Below are positions 6,927-15,212 of a stretch of 33,279 nt of DNA, piece by piece; positions within the stretch are counted from its first letter, which is position 1; the number at the start of each line of letters is the position of its first letter. The stretch is from CAZFCK01 sp964517355. GTDB taxonomy: Bacteria > Desulfobacterota > Desulfovibrionia > Desulfovibrionales > Desulfovibrionaceae. Location of the stretch: positions 1 to 33,279 of the forward strand of contig CAZFCK010000024.1 in NCBI GenBank assembly GCA_964517355.1, given 5' to 3'. The position numbers were made by a program, and so were the translations under genes. The notes beneath the pieces were generated by a model. That model was not told the DNA's origin. It ran no database searches and saw nothing but the letters and a program-made list of their open reading frames with translations.

Positions 6927-7763
6927 TCAGAGCGAAATGTTTTCGCTAACCGTGACCTTTTGCATCTGTTTCAAACCCCACAACACATAGCTTGTAAACG
7001 CCTCCTGCACATCCTGCGGATTGCCCGCCTCCATCATTCTGCCGCTCTGTGCTTCCTGCCGGGCGAAGTAGGCGTCCCGAAATTTATCGAACCGCGTAAC
7101 CTGTACGCTCACCTTGTCACCGCGCTTCGTCGGCGTGGACATAATCCAGAGAGGAACATGGCGCACGTTAAAACGAATAAAAATATCCTGAACAACATGT
7201 TTGTTTTCATCCTGATTGTCGTATACGACCTCAAGAACGTGAAGCTGCCGGTCATAATCCACCAAAGGCCCCACAAACCATTCGCGCTGTTGCTCCCAGT
7301 TTCTATTCACGCTTGAAAAAGCTACAAGGACAGGCTTGACGGTATAATTGGCCTTAATGGCGTGCAGCATGGTTTTCAAATCCTGGGGATGATCCGCAAT
7401 TTTGTACGTCCTTATCCTCTCTTCACGGTCTTCCTGCTCTTGCAACGCATCCAGTTGGTCGCTCAGGGCATCGCCGTTTGCATAGCTGTTACGAAGAAAA
7501 ACATTGAGGTTATGCCGCCAGGACAAACTTTTTATGGGATTGTGCTGGACAATTTCAGCGGAATATTTCCTTCGGAAAAACCCTTTGCGCAAACGCACCA
7601 CCAAAAGCAGCTGCCGCCCTAAAATACTGGCCTCCTGCAGCCGGGCCGCCAAGACTTCGGCATCCGCTCCCTGAACATATGCAGATTTGATGGTCCCTTT
7701 TTCCATAAAAATAATATCCCATTGAAAACGGGAACCTGGCGTTGTAATATTGTGTAGATTCAT
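6927..7763 (-). CDS. hypothetical protein, 278 residues
   Basis: I do not recognise this protein. It is soluble by inspection, with no signal peptide or membrane segment, and is rich in charged residues. The N-terminal 90 residues alternate hydrophobic strands and basic loops (VVRLRKGFFRRKYSAEIV). The middle has a glutamate/glutamine-rich stretch (QLDALQEQEDREERIRTYK) that may form a short coiled coil. The C-terminal half has beta-like runs (VQDIFIRFNVRHVPLWIMS). The strand pattern around a conserved-looking GPLVDYDRQLHVLEVVYDN loosely recalls PilZ-like or YcgR-type beta barrels, but the diagnostic RxxxR and D/NxSxxG pair is not clear, so I do not assign it. ATG 7763 has only a weak ribosome site. 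ATG 7706 is an alternative. The adjacent cyclase gene is convergent with it. Confidence 0.7.
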   Translation of the reverse strand: MNLHNITTPGSRFQWDIIFMEKGTIKSAYVQGADAEVLAARLQEASILGRQLLLVVRLRKGFFRRKYSAEIVQHNPIKSLSWRHNLNVFLRNSYANGDALSDQLDALQEQEDREERIRTYKIADHPQDLKTMLHAIKANYTVKPVLVAFSSVNRNWEQQREWFVGPLVDYDRQLHVLEVVYDNQDENKHVVQDIFIRFNVRHVPLWIMSTPTKRGDKVSVQVTRFDKFRDAYFARQEAQSGRMMEAGNPQDVQEAFTSYVLWGLKQMQKVTVSENISL

Positions 7764-7820
7764 GGATGCAATACAATCCGCATGCTAGGATATTGTAATT
7801 TTCTTGCACTGCGTCATAAG

Positions 7821-7847
7821 GAAGGCCACGCCGTTGGCGGGGCCTTC
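7821..7847. other. stem-loop in the leader of the 278-residue protein gene
   Basis: GAAGGCC and CGCC on the left pair with GGCG and GGCCTTC on the right, giving 11 base pairs with one A-G mismatch and a 3-base loop. It lies 58 bases upstream of the minus-strand start codon at 7763. It could be an attenuator or a processing hairpin. No T-run follows on either strand. Confidence 0.45.
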
Positions 7848-7894
7848 GGCGAACGCCGCGGGAGAGGGCCGTAAAATATAATCCGCTCCCATCA

Positions 7895-7996
7895 ATGCAT
7901 TATCGCCTTGAAACAAGGCTTGCACCTGAAACGACAACCTATTGTTTCAGATATGTGCATAAGAGCGTCTTAACCGTCTCAAGGTTAATACGCTCT
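7895..7996 (+). repeat. DE repeat, copy 4 (complete)
   Basis: The three hairpins in order are GCCTTG-AAA-CAAGGC (7905-7919), CTGAAAC...GTTTCAG (7926-7950) and a final AGAGCGTCTTAACC/GGTTAATACGCTCT stem (7962-7996). It matches copy 2 in order and spacing. The sequence has diverged but the stems are kept. Confidence 0.75.
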
Positions 7997-8120
7997 ACTA
8001 TCTCCTAACGGAACAATAGCTTGTTTTAACCCACCGCACAAGCCAGAGCACCATCAGATCCAACACGCAGAACTTTTCGGCTAAGGGAACCAGGAATATC
8101 CTCCACGCGGCAAAACCTGC

Positions 8121-8149
8121 TTGACACCACGCAACAAAATCCCTATAAG
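8121..8149 (+). promoter_or_regulatory. strong sigma70-type promoter for the RNA helicase gene
   Basis: A perfect TTGACA (8121-8126), a 17-base spacer and TATAAG (8144-8149) make this the best promoter match in the window. Transcription would begin near 8156, leaving a leader of about 215 bases. Confidence 0.7.
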
Positions 8150-8155
8150 TATAAA

Positions 8156-8371
8156 TTCCGCTAGGCGCGGCAAACATTCCTGTGATGCGGCGTTTTTCGC
8201 TGCAAGACTCGCATCTTTTCTTTTCAGCTTTGTTTCAGCCGTTTCCTTATTATTGTACTCATAAAATTGGCGACGTGTATGCGGCCAGCAGCGTCCGCAA
8301 CGTACGATCGCCCTTGTGGCGTGGTGCGTTTTTCGCGCAGCGTCGTATCCGTTCAACAAAAGGATTATATT
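8156..8371 (+). promoter_or_regulatory. long 5' leader of the RNA helicase mRNA
   Basis: The stretch between the promoter and the TTG start has no convincing gene. An open frame runs through part of it (from 8267) but lacks a ribosome site and resembles no helicase N-terminus. Long leaders are known for some cold-shock and DEAD-box mRNAs. Here that role is inference. Confidence 0.45.
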
Positions 8372-9706
8372 TTGGACTTCGATTCATTTGGTTTTCATGG
8401 CATTATTCGCGACAACATAGCAAAACAGGGCTACACCGCCCCCACACCGATCCAGGAAAACGCCATCCCCCCCATCCTGGAAGGTCACGACCTTATGGGG
8501 TTGGCACAAACAGGCACCGGCAAAACCGCCGCATTCATGTTGCCCATACTCCAACGTACCATGCGGCGCTCACGAAAAAACAGCTCCAGGGGGGTGCGTT
8601 CGCTGATCATCGCCCCCACCAGGGAACTGGCGGAGCAAATCAACGACAGCGCCAAAAAACTGGGACGGAAGACCGGCGTCCGCTGCGTCACGGTTTATGG
8701 CGGTGTCAATATCGCTCCGCAGCTGCGGGCGTTGCGTCAGGGTGCGGACTGCGTCGTGGCCTGTCCGGGCCGGCTGCTGGATGTTATGAACCGCGGCGGC
8801 ATCGATCTTTCCTCCCTGGAGGTACTTGTTCTCGATGAAGCCGACCACATGTTCGACATGGGTTTTCTGCCTGATCTCAATAAAATAATGGCGCGGCTTC
8901 CTCAGGAGCGCCAAACCTTGTTGTTTTCCGCCACAATGCCCGAAAGCATTAAAGGCCTGGCAAACGACGCTCTGCGCGACCCTGTGTGCGTGGCCATTAA
9001 AAACGACGCTCCCGCTGAAACCGTCTCGCATACCGCCTATCCTGTGCCGCAGCATTTAAAGACAAAACTGCTGCTTGCGTTGCTGGAAAGTAAAAATGAC
9101 GGCTCATCCCTGATTTTCACCCGCACGAAGCACAAGGCCAGACAGCTGGCGGAACAACTGCGCCGCGCCGGTTACAAGGCCGAATCACTGCAAGGCAACC
9201 TTTCGCAGAATAAGCGTCAGGCCACGATGCGGGCCTTTCGTGAAGGCGCCTGCACCGTGCTCGTTGCTACAGACATCGCGGCACGCGGAATCGACGTAAG
9301 CAAGGTGGGGCATGTTATCAACTACGACATGCCGGACACACCCGAGACTTATACCCATCGTATCGGCCGCACGGGCCGTGCGGAACGAAAAGGCCAGGCA
9401 TACAGTCTGACCACGCGCGAGGATCTGCGCATGCTCAAGGCGGTGGAGCGCCTGCTTGGTAAGCCCATCGACCAGCAGCGTATCGAAGGCTTTGATTATA
9501 ACGCCCCAGGCCCCAAGGGAATGCGCACGGCCGCCGGCAAGGAAAATTCCCGCTTTGCGGCCAAGCGCCATGACTCGGGCAACGCCTCAAAGCCCCGCCG
9601 CCCTTATCAGGGGCGCAGTCGTGAAGAGCGCGGTGGTTCCCATGCCCTGCACCGCAGCGCCAACCATTCTCCCTCTCCCCGGGCGGCTTCGCACGCGGCG
9701 CACTAG
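8372..9706 (+). CDS. rhlE: DEAD-box ATP-dependent RNA helicase (RhlE type)
   Basis: It unwinds RNA duplexes with ATP, in ribosome assembly, RNA decay or cold adaptation. From the TTG at 8372 the protein is 444 residues. The Q motif is GYTAPTPIQ, Walker A is AQTGTGKT at 45-52, PTRELAEQI is motif Ia, DEAD is at 155-158, SAT is motif III, and HRIGRTGR is motif VI at 329-336. After about residue 380 comes a basic, low-complexity tail rich in Arg, Ser, Pro and His, typical of RhlE. TTG 8372 is preferred because AGGA lies 8 bases before it and because DFDSFGFHG matches the usual RhlE start. The upstream 35 codons of the open frame are not family-like. The TAG stop lies inside a dispersed repeat (9704-9731), so the C-terminus may have been reset by repeat insertion. 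Confidence 0.92.
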   Translation: MDFDSFGFHGIIRDNIAKQGYTAPTPIQENAIPPILEGHDLMGLAQTGTGKTAAFMLPILQRTMRRSRKNSSRGVRSLIIAPTRELAEQINDSAKKLGRKTGVRCVTVYGGVNIAPQLRALRQGADCVVACPGRLLDVMNRGGIDLSSLEVLVLDEADHMFDMGFLPDLNKIMARLPQERQTLLFSATMPESIKGLANDALRDPVCVAIKNDAPAETVSHTAYPVPQHLKTKLLLALLESKNDGSSLIFTRTKHKARQLAEQLRRAGYKAESLQGNLSQNKRQATMRAFREGACTVLVATDIAARGIDVSKVGHVINYDMPDTPETYTHRIGRTGRAERKGQAYSLTTREDLRMLKAVERLLGKPIDQQRIEGFDYNAPGPKGMRTAAGKENSRFAAKRHDSGNASKPRRPYQGRSREERGGSHALHRSANHSPSPRAASHAAH

Positions 9707-9731
9707 CGCATTTTCGCCTTGAAACAAGGCT
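9704..9731 (+). repeat. DE repeat, copy 5 (first module only)
   Basis: All 28 bases are identical to the inverted 4019-4046. The repeat begins exactly with the TAG stop codon of the helicase gene and forms the GCCTTG-AAA-CAAGGC hairpin, extended by flanking TTTTC/GAAAA pairing. The second and third hairpins are absent. Confidence 0.8.
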
Positions 9732-9783
9732 GAAAAACGCATTGATCATTGCTCTCGGAAGCATTTGAATATGCATAGCATTT

Positions 9784-9820
9784 CCGGGGGAAAAACCCAT
9801 ATCAAAGGGTTTTCCCCCGG
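9784..9820 (+). terminator. terminator-like hairpin after the helicase gene
   Basis: CCGGGGGAAAAACCC pairs with GGGTTTTCCCCCGG with one bulged A and an 8-base loop. No T-run follows. The stem shares the GGGGAAACC sequence seen in B and C repeats. Confidence 0.6.
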
Positions 9821-9935
9821 ATAATCATTCCCCAAAGTGGGAACCGACTGAAATCACTGCATGCCCTCCGCACTTTTCTCAGACTGGACACCGCATAAAT
9901 AAATGCCCTAAGAGATAATCATCGGAGGAGCACCT

Positions 9936-10871
9936 ATGTCTGCAAAGCATTTTTCATCTCATGCCGCCGTTGTCCTGTGGTGCGTATGCACGCTCGGGAT
10001 GAGCGCTCTTTGGCCCTTGCCGATGGAGGCCGCGCCTCTCTCCGGGGAGCGCAACGATACCGCTCCAATGCAACAAGGCCTCCAGGCTTTCACGGAAAAA
10101 AATTACTTTCGAGCCAGGCAGATTCTTGAACCTCATGCCGCCGCTGGAAACGCCGAAGCCCAAATGCTCATGGGCTTGCTTTGGGCAAACGGTTTGGGCG
10201 GAGATAAAAGCATGGAAACCGCCGTTGAATACTATCAAAAGGCGGCGGAGCAAGGCGCTGAGGAAGCGCAGTTCAATCTGGCGGTAGCCTACAGCAAAGG
10301 CCAAGGCGTGCCGCAGGATGTGGACAAGGCGAAAAAATGGTACGCAGCAGCGGCCCACAATGGAATGGCTCGCGCGCAATACAATCTCGGCTTGCTCTAC
10401 TCACAGGACACGCCGCCTGATTACGTTGCGGCCAAAAAATATTACGAACAGGCGGCGGCACAAAACCTGCCCCATGCGCAACATGCTCTGGGCGCCATGT
10501 ATACGCAGGGGCACGGCACTCCGGTGGACGTTGTGGCCGCGCTTCATTGGTTTGAATTGGCAGCGGCCCAAGGTTTTGCTCCAGCGCAATTTTCGCTTGG
10601 CCTTGCATTTCAGTTGGGGCGCGGCGTGCGGAAAGATCCCGCCGAAGCCGCGCACTGGTATCGTGAAGCTGCGGCCCAGAATTATGCTCCGGCCATGCTC
10701 AATCTAGCCATGCAATTGGCCGAGGGAAACGGCGTACCAACAGACTTGGACCGGGCCCGTACTTTAGCGAATCAGGCCTACAAGGAGTTTCCGGAAGGAG
10801 AACAAAAAAAACAGGCCGCTGCGTTCATTCGCTATCTCGATGGATTCATGAGTCCGGAAAAGCCGGAGTAA
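9936..10871 (+). CDS. exported Sel1-repeat (TPR-like) protein
   Basis: Sel1-like repeats form alpha-solenoids that bind other proteins. Many secreted bacterial members act in envelope regulation or host contact, but the partner here is unknown. The 311 residues begin with a signal peptide (about 1-32, ending near PMEAAPL). Six repeats of about 36 residues follow from about residue 70, each starting AxAQxxLG and carrying GxGVxxDxxKAxxWYxxAA, for example AQFNLAVAYSKGQGV and AQYNLGLLYS. The last repeat is the most degenerate. ATG 9936 follows GGAGGAG at 9924-9930. The gene has its own upstream region and is convergent with the epimerase gene, the stops being only 14 bases apart with no terminator between them. 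Confidence 0.88.
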   Translation: MSAKHFSSHAAVVLWCVCTLGMSALWPLPMEAAPLSGERNDTAPMQQGLQAFTEKNYFRARQILEPHAAAGNAEAQMLMGLLWANGLGGDKSMETAVEYYQKAAEQGAEEAQFNLAVAYSKGQGVPQDVDKAKKWYAAAAHNGMARAQYNLGLLYSQDTPPDYVAAKKYYEQAAAQNLPHAQHALGAMYTQGHGTPVDVVAALHWFELAAAQGFAPAQFSLGLAFQLGRGVRKDPAEAAHWYREAAAQNYAPAMLNLAMQLAEGNGVPTDLDRARTLANQAYKEFPEGEQKKQAAAFIRYLDGFMSPEKPE

Positions 10872-10885
10872 TTTCAAGGCAACGA

Positions 10886-11956
10886 TCAACGCAGTATCGG
10901 TTCGAGCATCCGCTCGTTTTCACGTATCCAGGCAGCGATTTCCTCCACAATGCTCTCCGGCGAACGTGTGGGATTCCATCCGGTGGCCTGGCGCACCTTT
11001 CGCGTATCGCTGAGATAGCAACGCACATCCGCCGGTCTGTTCTCCGGGGCGGATGCTATGCGGATGCTCTTGCCGGTGGCGCGTTCACACAATCCGGTGA
11101 GTTCCATAAGCGAAATGCTGCATGACCGCCCCCCGCCGACATTGTAGATTTGTCCGTTATGCTTGGAAAGGTTGTCCAGCTGCATTTCCAGCAAGCCATA
11201 AAGATCGTCTACATGCAATATGTCGCGGACTTGTTTGCCGACGCCGCCGTATCCGATATAGCTCAGGGGCTTTCGCCAGTAATGACGCGCCACCCAAAGG
11301 ACAACAACCCCCTGGTCAACCTTTCCAAACTGCCACGGACCGGCGAGCACGCCGCAGCGGTTGATGATGGCGGGCACACCGTACATCTCCACGTATTCGA
11401 GAATCACAATCTCCGACGCCAGCTTTGTGGCGCCATAAAGGGACCGTGCGCCATGCAAAGGAAAATCTTCGGCAATGCCTCGCGATCCGGCTCCCGGCAC
11501 GTCTTGCGCGTCTTGCAAAACGAAACGCGTGTCCGTCTCATGCACGCGCAAGGCATCCAGCGCACGATAGGGGTACACTCTGCTTGTGGAAAGAAAGAGA
11601 AACACCGCCCCCCGTTGCCTGGCCAATTCAAGGCAATTGAGTGTCCCCACAAGATTGGTGTTGACCAGATATTGAGGTGAAGAACCGTACCCTGCGAGCA
11701 CAGACGGTTCCGCCGAACACTCAACGAGCAGATCGCAATCCCCGACGGCTTGCACATCTTCCTGAGAACGGATGTCTCCATGGAGAAATTCGATGCCATG
11801 CCGCCGCAACCGGGTAATATTTAATTCACTGCCGCGACGCTTCAGGTTGTCCAGGCATACGATCCGCGCCGATGGAAATGCCCCTTTAAACCGCAAAGCG
11901 AGACTCGATCCGACAAAACCGCAGCCTCCTGTGATGCAGATGCGCTCCGGTGTCAT
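10886..11956 (-). CDS. NAD-dependent epimerase/dehydratase (nucleotide-sugar epimerase)
   Basis: This is an extended short-chain dehydrogenase that modifies a nucleotide-linked sugar for a cell-surface polysaccharide. From ATG 11956 it has 356 residues. The Rossmann motif is TGGCGFVGS (9-17), a conserved acidic residue after strand 2 is in CLDNLKRRG, and the catalytic pair is Y174/K178 in YGATK with the serine near 123-125. The CSAEPSVLAGYG segment (from C80) recalls the SCAAQP region of CDP-tyvelose 2-epimerases, so an epimerase of that group is my best guess. UDP-glucose 4-epimerase is the alternative. An upstream TTG at 12001 overlaps the preceding stop, but only ATG 11956 puts the Rossmann fold at the usual distance. 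It follows the decarboxylase gene by 41 bases and is probably co-transcribed. Confidence 0.85.
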   Translation of the reverse strand: MTPERICITGGCGFVGSSLALRFKGAFPSARIVCLDNLKRRGSELNITRLRRHGIEFLHGDIRSQEDVQAVGDCDLLVECSAEPSVLAGYGSSPQYLVNTNLVGTLNCLELARQRGAVFLFLSTSRVYPYRALDALRVHETDTRFVLQDAQDVPGAGSRGIAEDFPLHGARSLYGATKLASEIVILEYVEMYGVPAIINRCGVLAGPWQFGKVDQGVVVLWVARHYWRKPLSYIGYGGVGKQVRDILHVDDLYGLLEMQLDNLSKHNGQIYNVGGGRSCSISLMELTGLCERATGKSIRIASAPENRPADVRCYLSDTRKVRQATGWNPTRSPESIVEEIAAWIRENERMLEPILR

Positions 11957-11997
11957 GCTCCATCCGATTCTTTTTTGGAGGGAAAGCGCTTCATGGA

Positions 11998-12948
11998 TCA
12001 ACCCTGCTCCAACAGGTCGCGAAAATAATCGATGGTCCTTTTCAATCCTTCCTCCAAAGGAATCACCGGCTGCCAGCCCAATTCCGCCTGAGCTCTGGAG
12101 ATATCGGGTTTTCTCTGGGTGGGATCATCGGACGGCAGGGGTTTATACACGATTTCGGAATACGAGCCTGTCATCCTGATGACCATCTGCGCCAGCTCCA
12201 AGATAGTGAATTCACCTGGATTGCCCAAATTAATGGGGCCGGGTTTATCCTTGGGCAAGGCCATAAACCGCACAAGCCCCTCAATCAGATCGTCCACATA
12301 GCAAAAAGACCTGGTCTGGGAGCCATCGCCATATACTGTTATGGGTTCATTGCGCAGAGCCTGAATGATGAAATTGGAGACCACACGTCCGTCGTTCGGG
12401 TGCATTCTCGGTCCATACGTATTGAATATTCTAGCCACTTTTATGTTAAGCTTGTGCTGTCTGAAATAGTCGAAACAGAGTGTTTCAGCGCACCGCTTGC
12501 CTTCATCGTAACACGAGCGGGGGCCGATGGGGTTCACATTACCCCAGTATGTCTCCGGCTGCGGATGTACTTTCGGATCTCCGTACACTTCAGACGTCGA
12601 GGCTTGTAGTAAAGACGCCTTGGTGCGTTTGGCCAAGCCCAGCATGTTGATGGCGCCGTGTACGGAAGTTTTGGTGGTCTGCACGGGATCCAACTGATAG
12701 TGGATAGGCGAGGCGGGGCAAGCCAGGTTATAGATTTCATCCACTTCCACGAACAACGGGAAAGTGATGTCGTGCCGCATGAGTTCAAAACGAGGATCAC
12801 CGAGTAAATGGCTGACATTGGATCGGCTGCTGGTAAAAAAATTATCCAGACACAGAACCTCGCACCCCTGTTCCAAAAGACGTTCGCAAAGATGCGAGCC
12901 AAGAAATCCAGAGCCGCCTGTGACGAGTACGCGTTTGCGCAAATGCAT
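11998..12948 (-). CDS. UDP-glucuronate decarboxylase (UDP-xylose synthase type)
   Basis: It converts UDP-glucuronate to UDP-xylose or the 4-keto-pentose, using bound NAD. The 316 residues carry GGSGFLGS (11-18), LDNFFTSSRSN, the family-typical YNLACPASP, STSEVYGDP, and the catalytic Y147/K151 in CYDEGK. VARIFNTYGPRM and GDGSQTRSFCYVDDL complete the picture and are close to the bacterial Uxs consensus. ATG 12948 is chosen because AAGGAG ends six bases before it. The GTG two codons upstream would overlap that site. It is the first gene of a two-gene unit with the epimerase. Together with the UDP-ManNAc dehydrogenase at 15213 it indicates exopolysaccharide, O-antigen or capsule sugar supply. Confidence 0.92.
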   Translation of the reverse strand: MHLRKRVLVTGGSGFLGSHLCERLLEQGCEVLCLDNFFTSSRSNVSHLLGDPRFELMRHDITFPLFVEVDEIYNLACPASPIHYQLDPVQTTKTSVHGAINMLGLAKRTKASLLQASTSEVYGDPKVHPQPETYWGNVNPIGPRSCYDEGKRCAETLCFDYFRQHKLNIKVARIFNTYGPRMHPNDGRVVSNFIIQALRNEPITVYGDGSQTRSFCYVDDLIEGLVRFMALPKDKPGPINLGNPGEFTILELAQMVIRMTGSYSEIVYKPLPSDDPTQRKPDISRAQAELGWQPVIPLEEGLKRTIDYFRDLLEQG

Positions 12949-13031
12949 ATACACTCCTTGCCGTTAACTGAAAATGCCAATGCCGTCCCACTCGCCCTGT
13001 CATCAAGGCTACGACGTATTGGATTCATACT

Positions 13032-13081
13032 CAATTGAGCAGGGCGTTACAATTGAGGCAAAGCCTTCCCAATGTCAATTG
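13032..13081 (-). promoter_or_regulatory. three CAATTG palindromes and weak promoter upstream of the decarboxylase gene
   Basis: CAATTG occurs at 13032-13037, 13050-13055 and 13076-13081. The outer two sit in ACAATTGA/TCAATTGT arms. On the minus strand TTGACA (13078-13073) is followed after 19 bases by ATTGTA. Repeated palindromes over a promoter suggest an operator, but no regulator is identified. Confidence 0.3.
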
Positions 13082-13082
13082 T

Positions 13083-14069
13083 CCGCCCGCTCCAGTCAAA
13101 ACACTCTTTCTCCCTCTGAGCAACGCAACTGAAGCATGAGTTGCCTGCCAGACCCGCTTCATCGTCCCGCCGGTAAAGACTCCCTTGGAGTGCCCTTTTC
13201 GGCGCAGTACGTGATAATGGGTGTTATTTCAGGAAGATTCCAGTAATAGACAGGGCAGGACTATGGGCGTATCCGCCCTGTCCGGACTCTTCTTGAAAAG
13301 CAATCCCTGCATCGGCATACTCTATTTCAATAACAAAACCGAACTCACGTAATGTTTATCATTTTGTTGCTTGAAGTTACAATAACGGTCACAATCGAAA
13401 AAAACCGGCAAAGGCACGCGGGGAATGTCGCGGCAGCGGCACGTTGATGGTTTTTTATTCAGAATGCGACTTTCGGACTTAAAGAAAAAAAGAATAAAGT
13501 CGCGGGCTTTCGCGCCCGCACGACGACCAGGGGAGACCCCTGGACGCCGGAAAACGGACAATTTTATTCTTATTTTTTCAACAAATATGCAATGTTACAG
13601 TATGCGTCCTGCTCAAAAAGTCGAGTTCAGAATAATAATATCCTCCCTGCCTATTGCCCTCTACCATGTCGGCACAACCTTTTTGTTCTCCGTAGCCCCC
13701 TAACCCGGTAAACGGCAGGTCATATGCGCTCTCCCCCCCCAACTTGATTCAAACGCCACAATCGGAAGCGGATGCTTTTCCATGCGTACGGAGAGAGCGT
13801 TGAAGCAACGCCTTTCATCGGCCTCAGCCCGAAAATTCTACCGTACCATTTGGAAAAGACAATACTCTCGGCATGTTCTCAAACACAACAGTACAACCTG
13901 CAGGCCTGCATCCCAGAATGACTTGAAAAAAGATGACAGGACGCTTAAACCCTGAAGAGATAATTACGGAGACTGTGTTTTCTCACGTGTCTCCCTCCCT
14001 GTACAGGGACAGCTACACTCCTGCACACACAAGCATGCGCCGCCACAGACGGCAACTTATGAGGAATAT
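13083..14069. other. gene-free interval before mreB
   Basis: About 1 kb holds no convincing gene. It contains a weak hairpin at 13249-13282 (GACAGGGC/GCCCTGTC) and an A repeat at 13467-13625. The single open frame at 13322-13561 (minus) is made largely of the repeat. The mreB promoter must lie within 13630-14060, but I see no strong match there. Confidence 0.6.
13467..13625 (-). repeat. A repeat, copy 1 (inverted)
   Basis: On the minus strand it runs from CTCGACTTTTTGAGCAGGAC to AAGTCCGAAAGTCG. It contains CCAGGGG-TCT-CCCCTGG (7-bp stem), CGGGC-GCGAAA-GCCCG (5-bp stem) and a GCGACTTT...AAAGTCGC pair. It aligns end to end with 16844-16999 and 22218-22373. Confidence 0.85.
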
Positions 14070-15095
14070 ATGTTTCTGGGCAGACTAATGCGTCTTTTCA
14101 GCAAAAATATGGCCATGGATCTCGGCACGGCCAATACGTTGATCCACGTTTCCAAGCGCGGCATCGTTCTCAACGAGCCTTCCGTGGTGGCCATTGAGGA
14201 ACGCACCAACAAAGTGCTCGCCGTTGGCGCCGAAGCGAAATCCTACATGGGGCGTGTTCCGCAAGGAATAAAAATCATCCGCCCTTTAAAAGATGGCGTG
14301 ATTGCCGACTTCGACGTCACCAACCGCATGATCTCTTATTTTATCCGCAAGGTAACAACCGGACTGCGCCTTGCTTCTCCTTCCATGGTCATCGGCATTC
14401 CCCCCTACATCACCAATGTGGAAAAACGGGCGGTGATCGACGCCACCTACTCAGTCGGGGTGCGCGATGTCCGTCTTGTGGATGAGGCCATGGCCTCCGC
14501 AATCGGGGCCGACCTTCCCGTACACGAAGCCGTGAGCAATTTCGTGGTGGACATCGGCGGCGGTACCTGCGATGTGGCCGTTATCAGTCTTTCCGGACAT
14601 GTGTGCGGCGAATCGCTTCGCGTGGCGGGCGATGAAATGAACGAAGGCATCCAGAATTATCTGAAGGAAAATTACCGGATGCTCATTGGTGAAAGCTCCG
14701 CCGAACAAATCAAGATCCGCCTCGGATCAGTGCTGCCTCTGGAAAAACCCATGGAAATGCAGGTCTCGGGCAGGGCGCTCACGTCCGGCATTCCCACCAC
14801 CGTGACCATCACCGATGCGGACGTACGCGAAGCCATCATGCCTACGGTGCGCGCAATCCTAGGCGCCGTGCGCAGAACCCTGGAAAAAACACCTCCCAGT
14901 CTCATTGAAGACAGCACGCGCAACGGCATTTTGCTCGTAGGCGGGGGCGCACTTATTCGCAACATGAACAAGGCGATCCATCAGGAAACCACCCTCCCCG
15001 TCATAGTGGACAAAGATCCCTTGACCACATGCGTGCGCGGCGCCGGAAAAATCATCGATAACCGTAACAAATTCGAACAGGTGTTTATCAGTTGA
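14070..15095 (+). CDS. mreB: rod shape-determining protein MreB
   Basis: This is the bacterial actin homologue that forms membrane-bound filaments steering peptidoglycan synthesis along the cell cylinder. The 341 residues are standard. The amphipathic membrane-binding start is MFLGRLMRLFSKN. The first phosphate loop is MDLGTANTLI, the second is VDIGGGTCDVAVIS, and the adenosine-binding GILLVGGGALIRNM lies near the C-terminus. ATG 14070 follows GAGGAATAT at 14061-14069. The usual partners mreC and mreD do not follow. A hairpin at 15126-15154 ends the unit, so mreB is single here, as happens for extra mreB copies. Its neighbours on both sides are minus-strand envelope-sugar genes, but transcription is independent of them. 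Confidence 0.96.
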   Translation: MFLGRLMRLFSKNMAMDLGTANTLIHVSKRGIVLNEPSVVAIEERTNKVLAVGAEAKSYMGRVPQGIKIIRPLKDGVIADFDVTNRMISYFIRKVTTGLRLASPSMVIGIPPYITNVEKRAVIDATYSVGVRDVRLVDEAMASAIGADLPVHEAVSNFVVDIGGGTCDVAVISLSGHVCGESLRVAGDEMNEGIQNYLKENYRMLIGESSAEQIKIRLGSVLPLEKPMEMQVSGRALTSGIPTTVTITDADVREAIMPTVRAILGAVRRTLEKTPPSLIEDSTRNGILLVGGGALIRNMNKAIHQETTLPVIVDKDPLTTCVRGAGKIIDNRNKFEQVFIS

Positions 15096-15125
15096 TTCGC
15101 AACTGTTTACGGACTTGAATTGTGT

Positions 15126-15154
15126 AAGGGGAAAACCTCATGGGTTTTCCCCTT
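15126..15154. terminator. bidirectional terminator between mreB and the dehydrogenase gene
   Basis: AAGGGGAAAACC pairs perfectly with GGTTTTCCCCTT around a 5-base loop. TT follows on the plus strand. It serves mreB and can also serve the minus-strand gene that ends at 15213. Confidence 0.75.
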
Positions 15155-15212
15155 TTCCATAAGGAAAGCTCTCCCCGATCTCGTTGCCGCCGTACCCCGG
15201 CGGCTCCAACCG

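Noticed and set aside
13322..13561. Minus-strand open frame of 79 codons
   Set aside because: Most of it is A repeat copy 1 and the same peptide pattern recurs in copy 3. No ribosome site.
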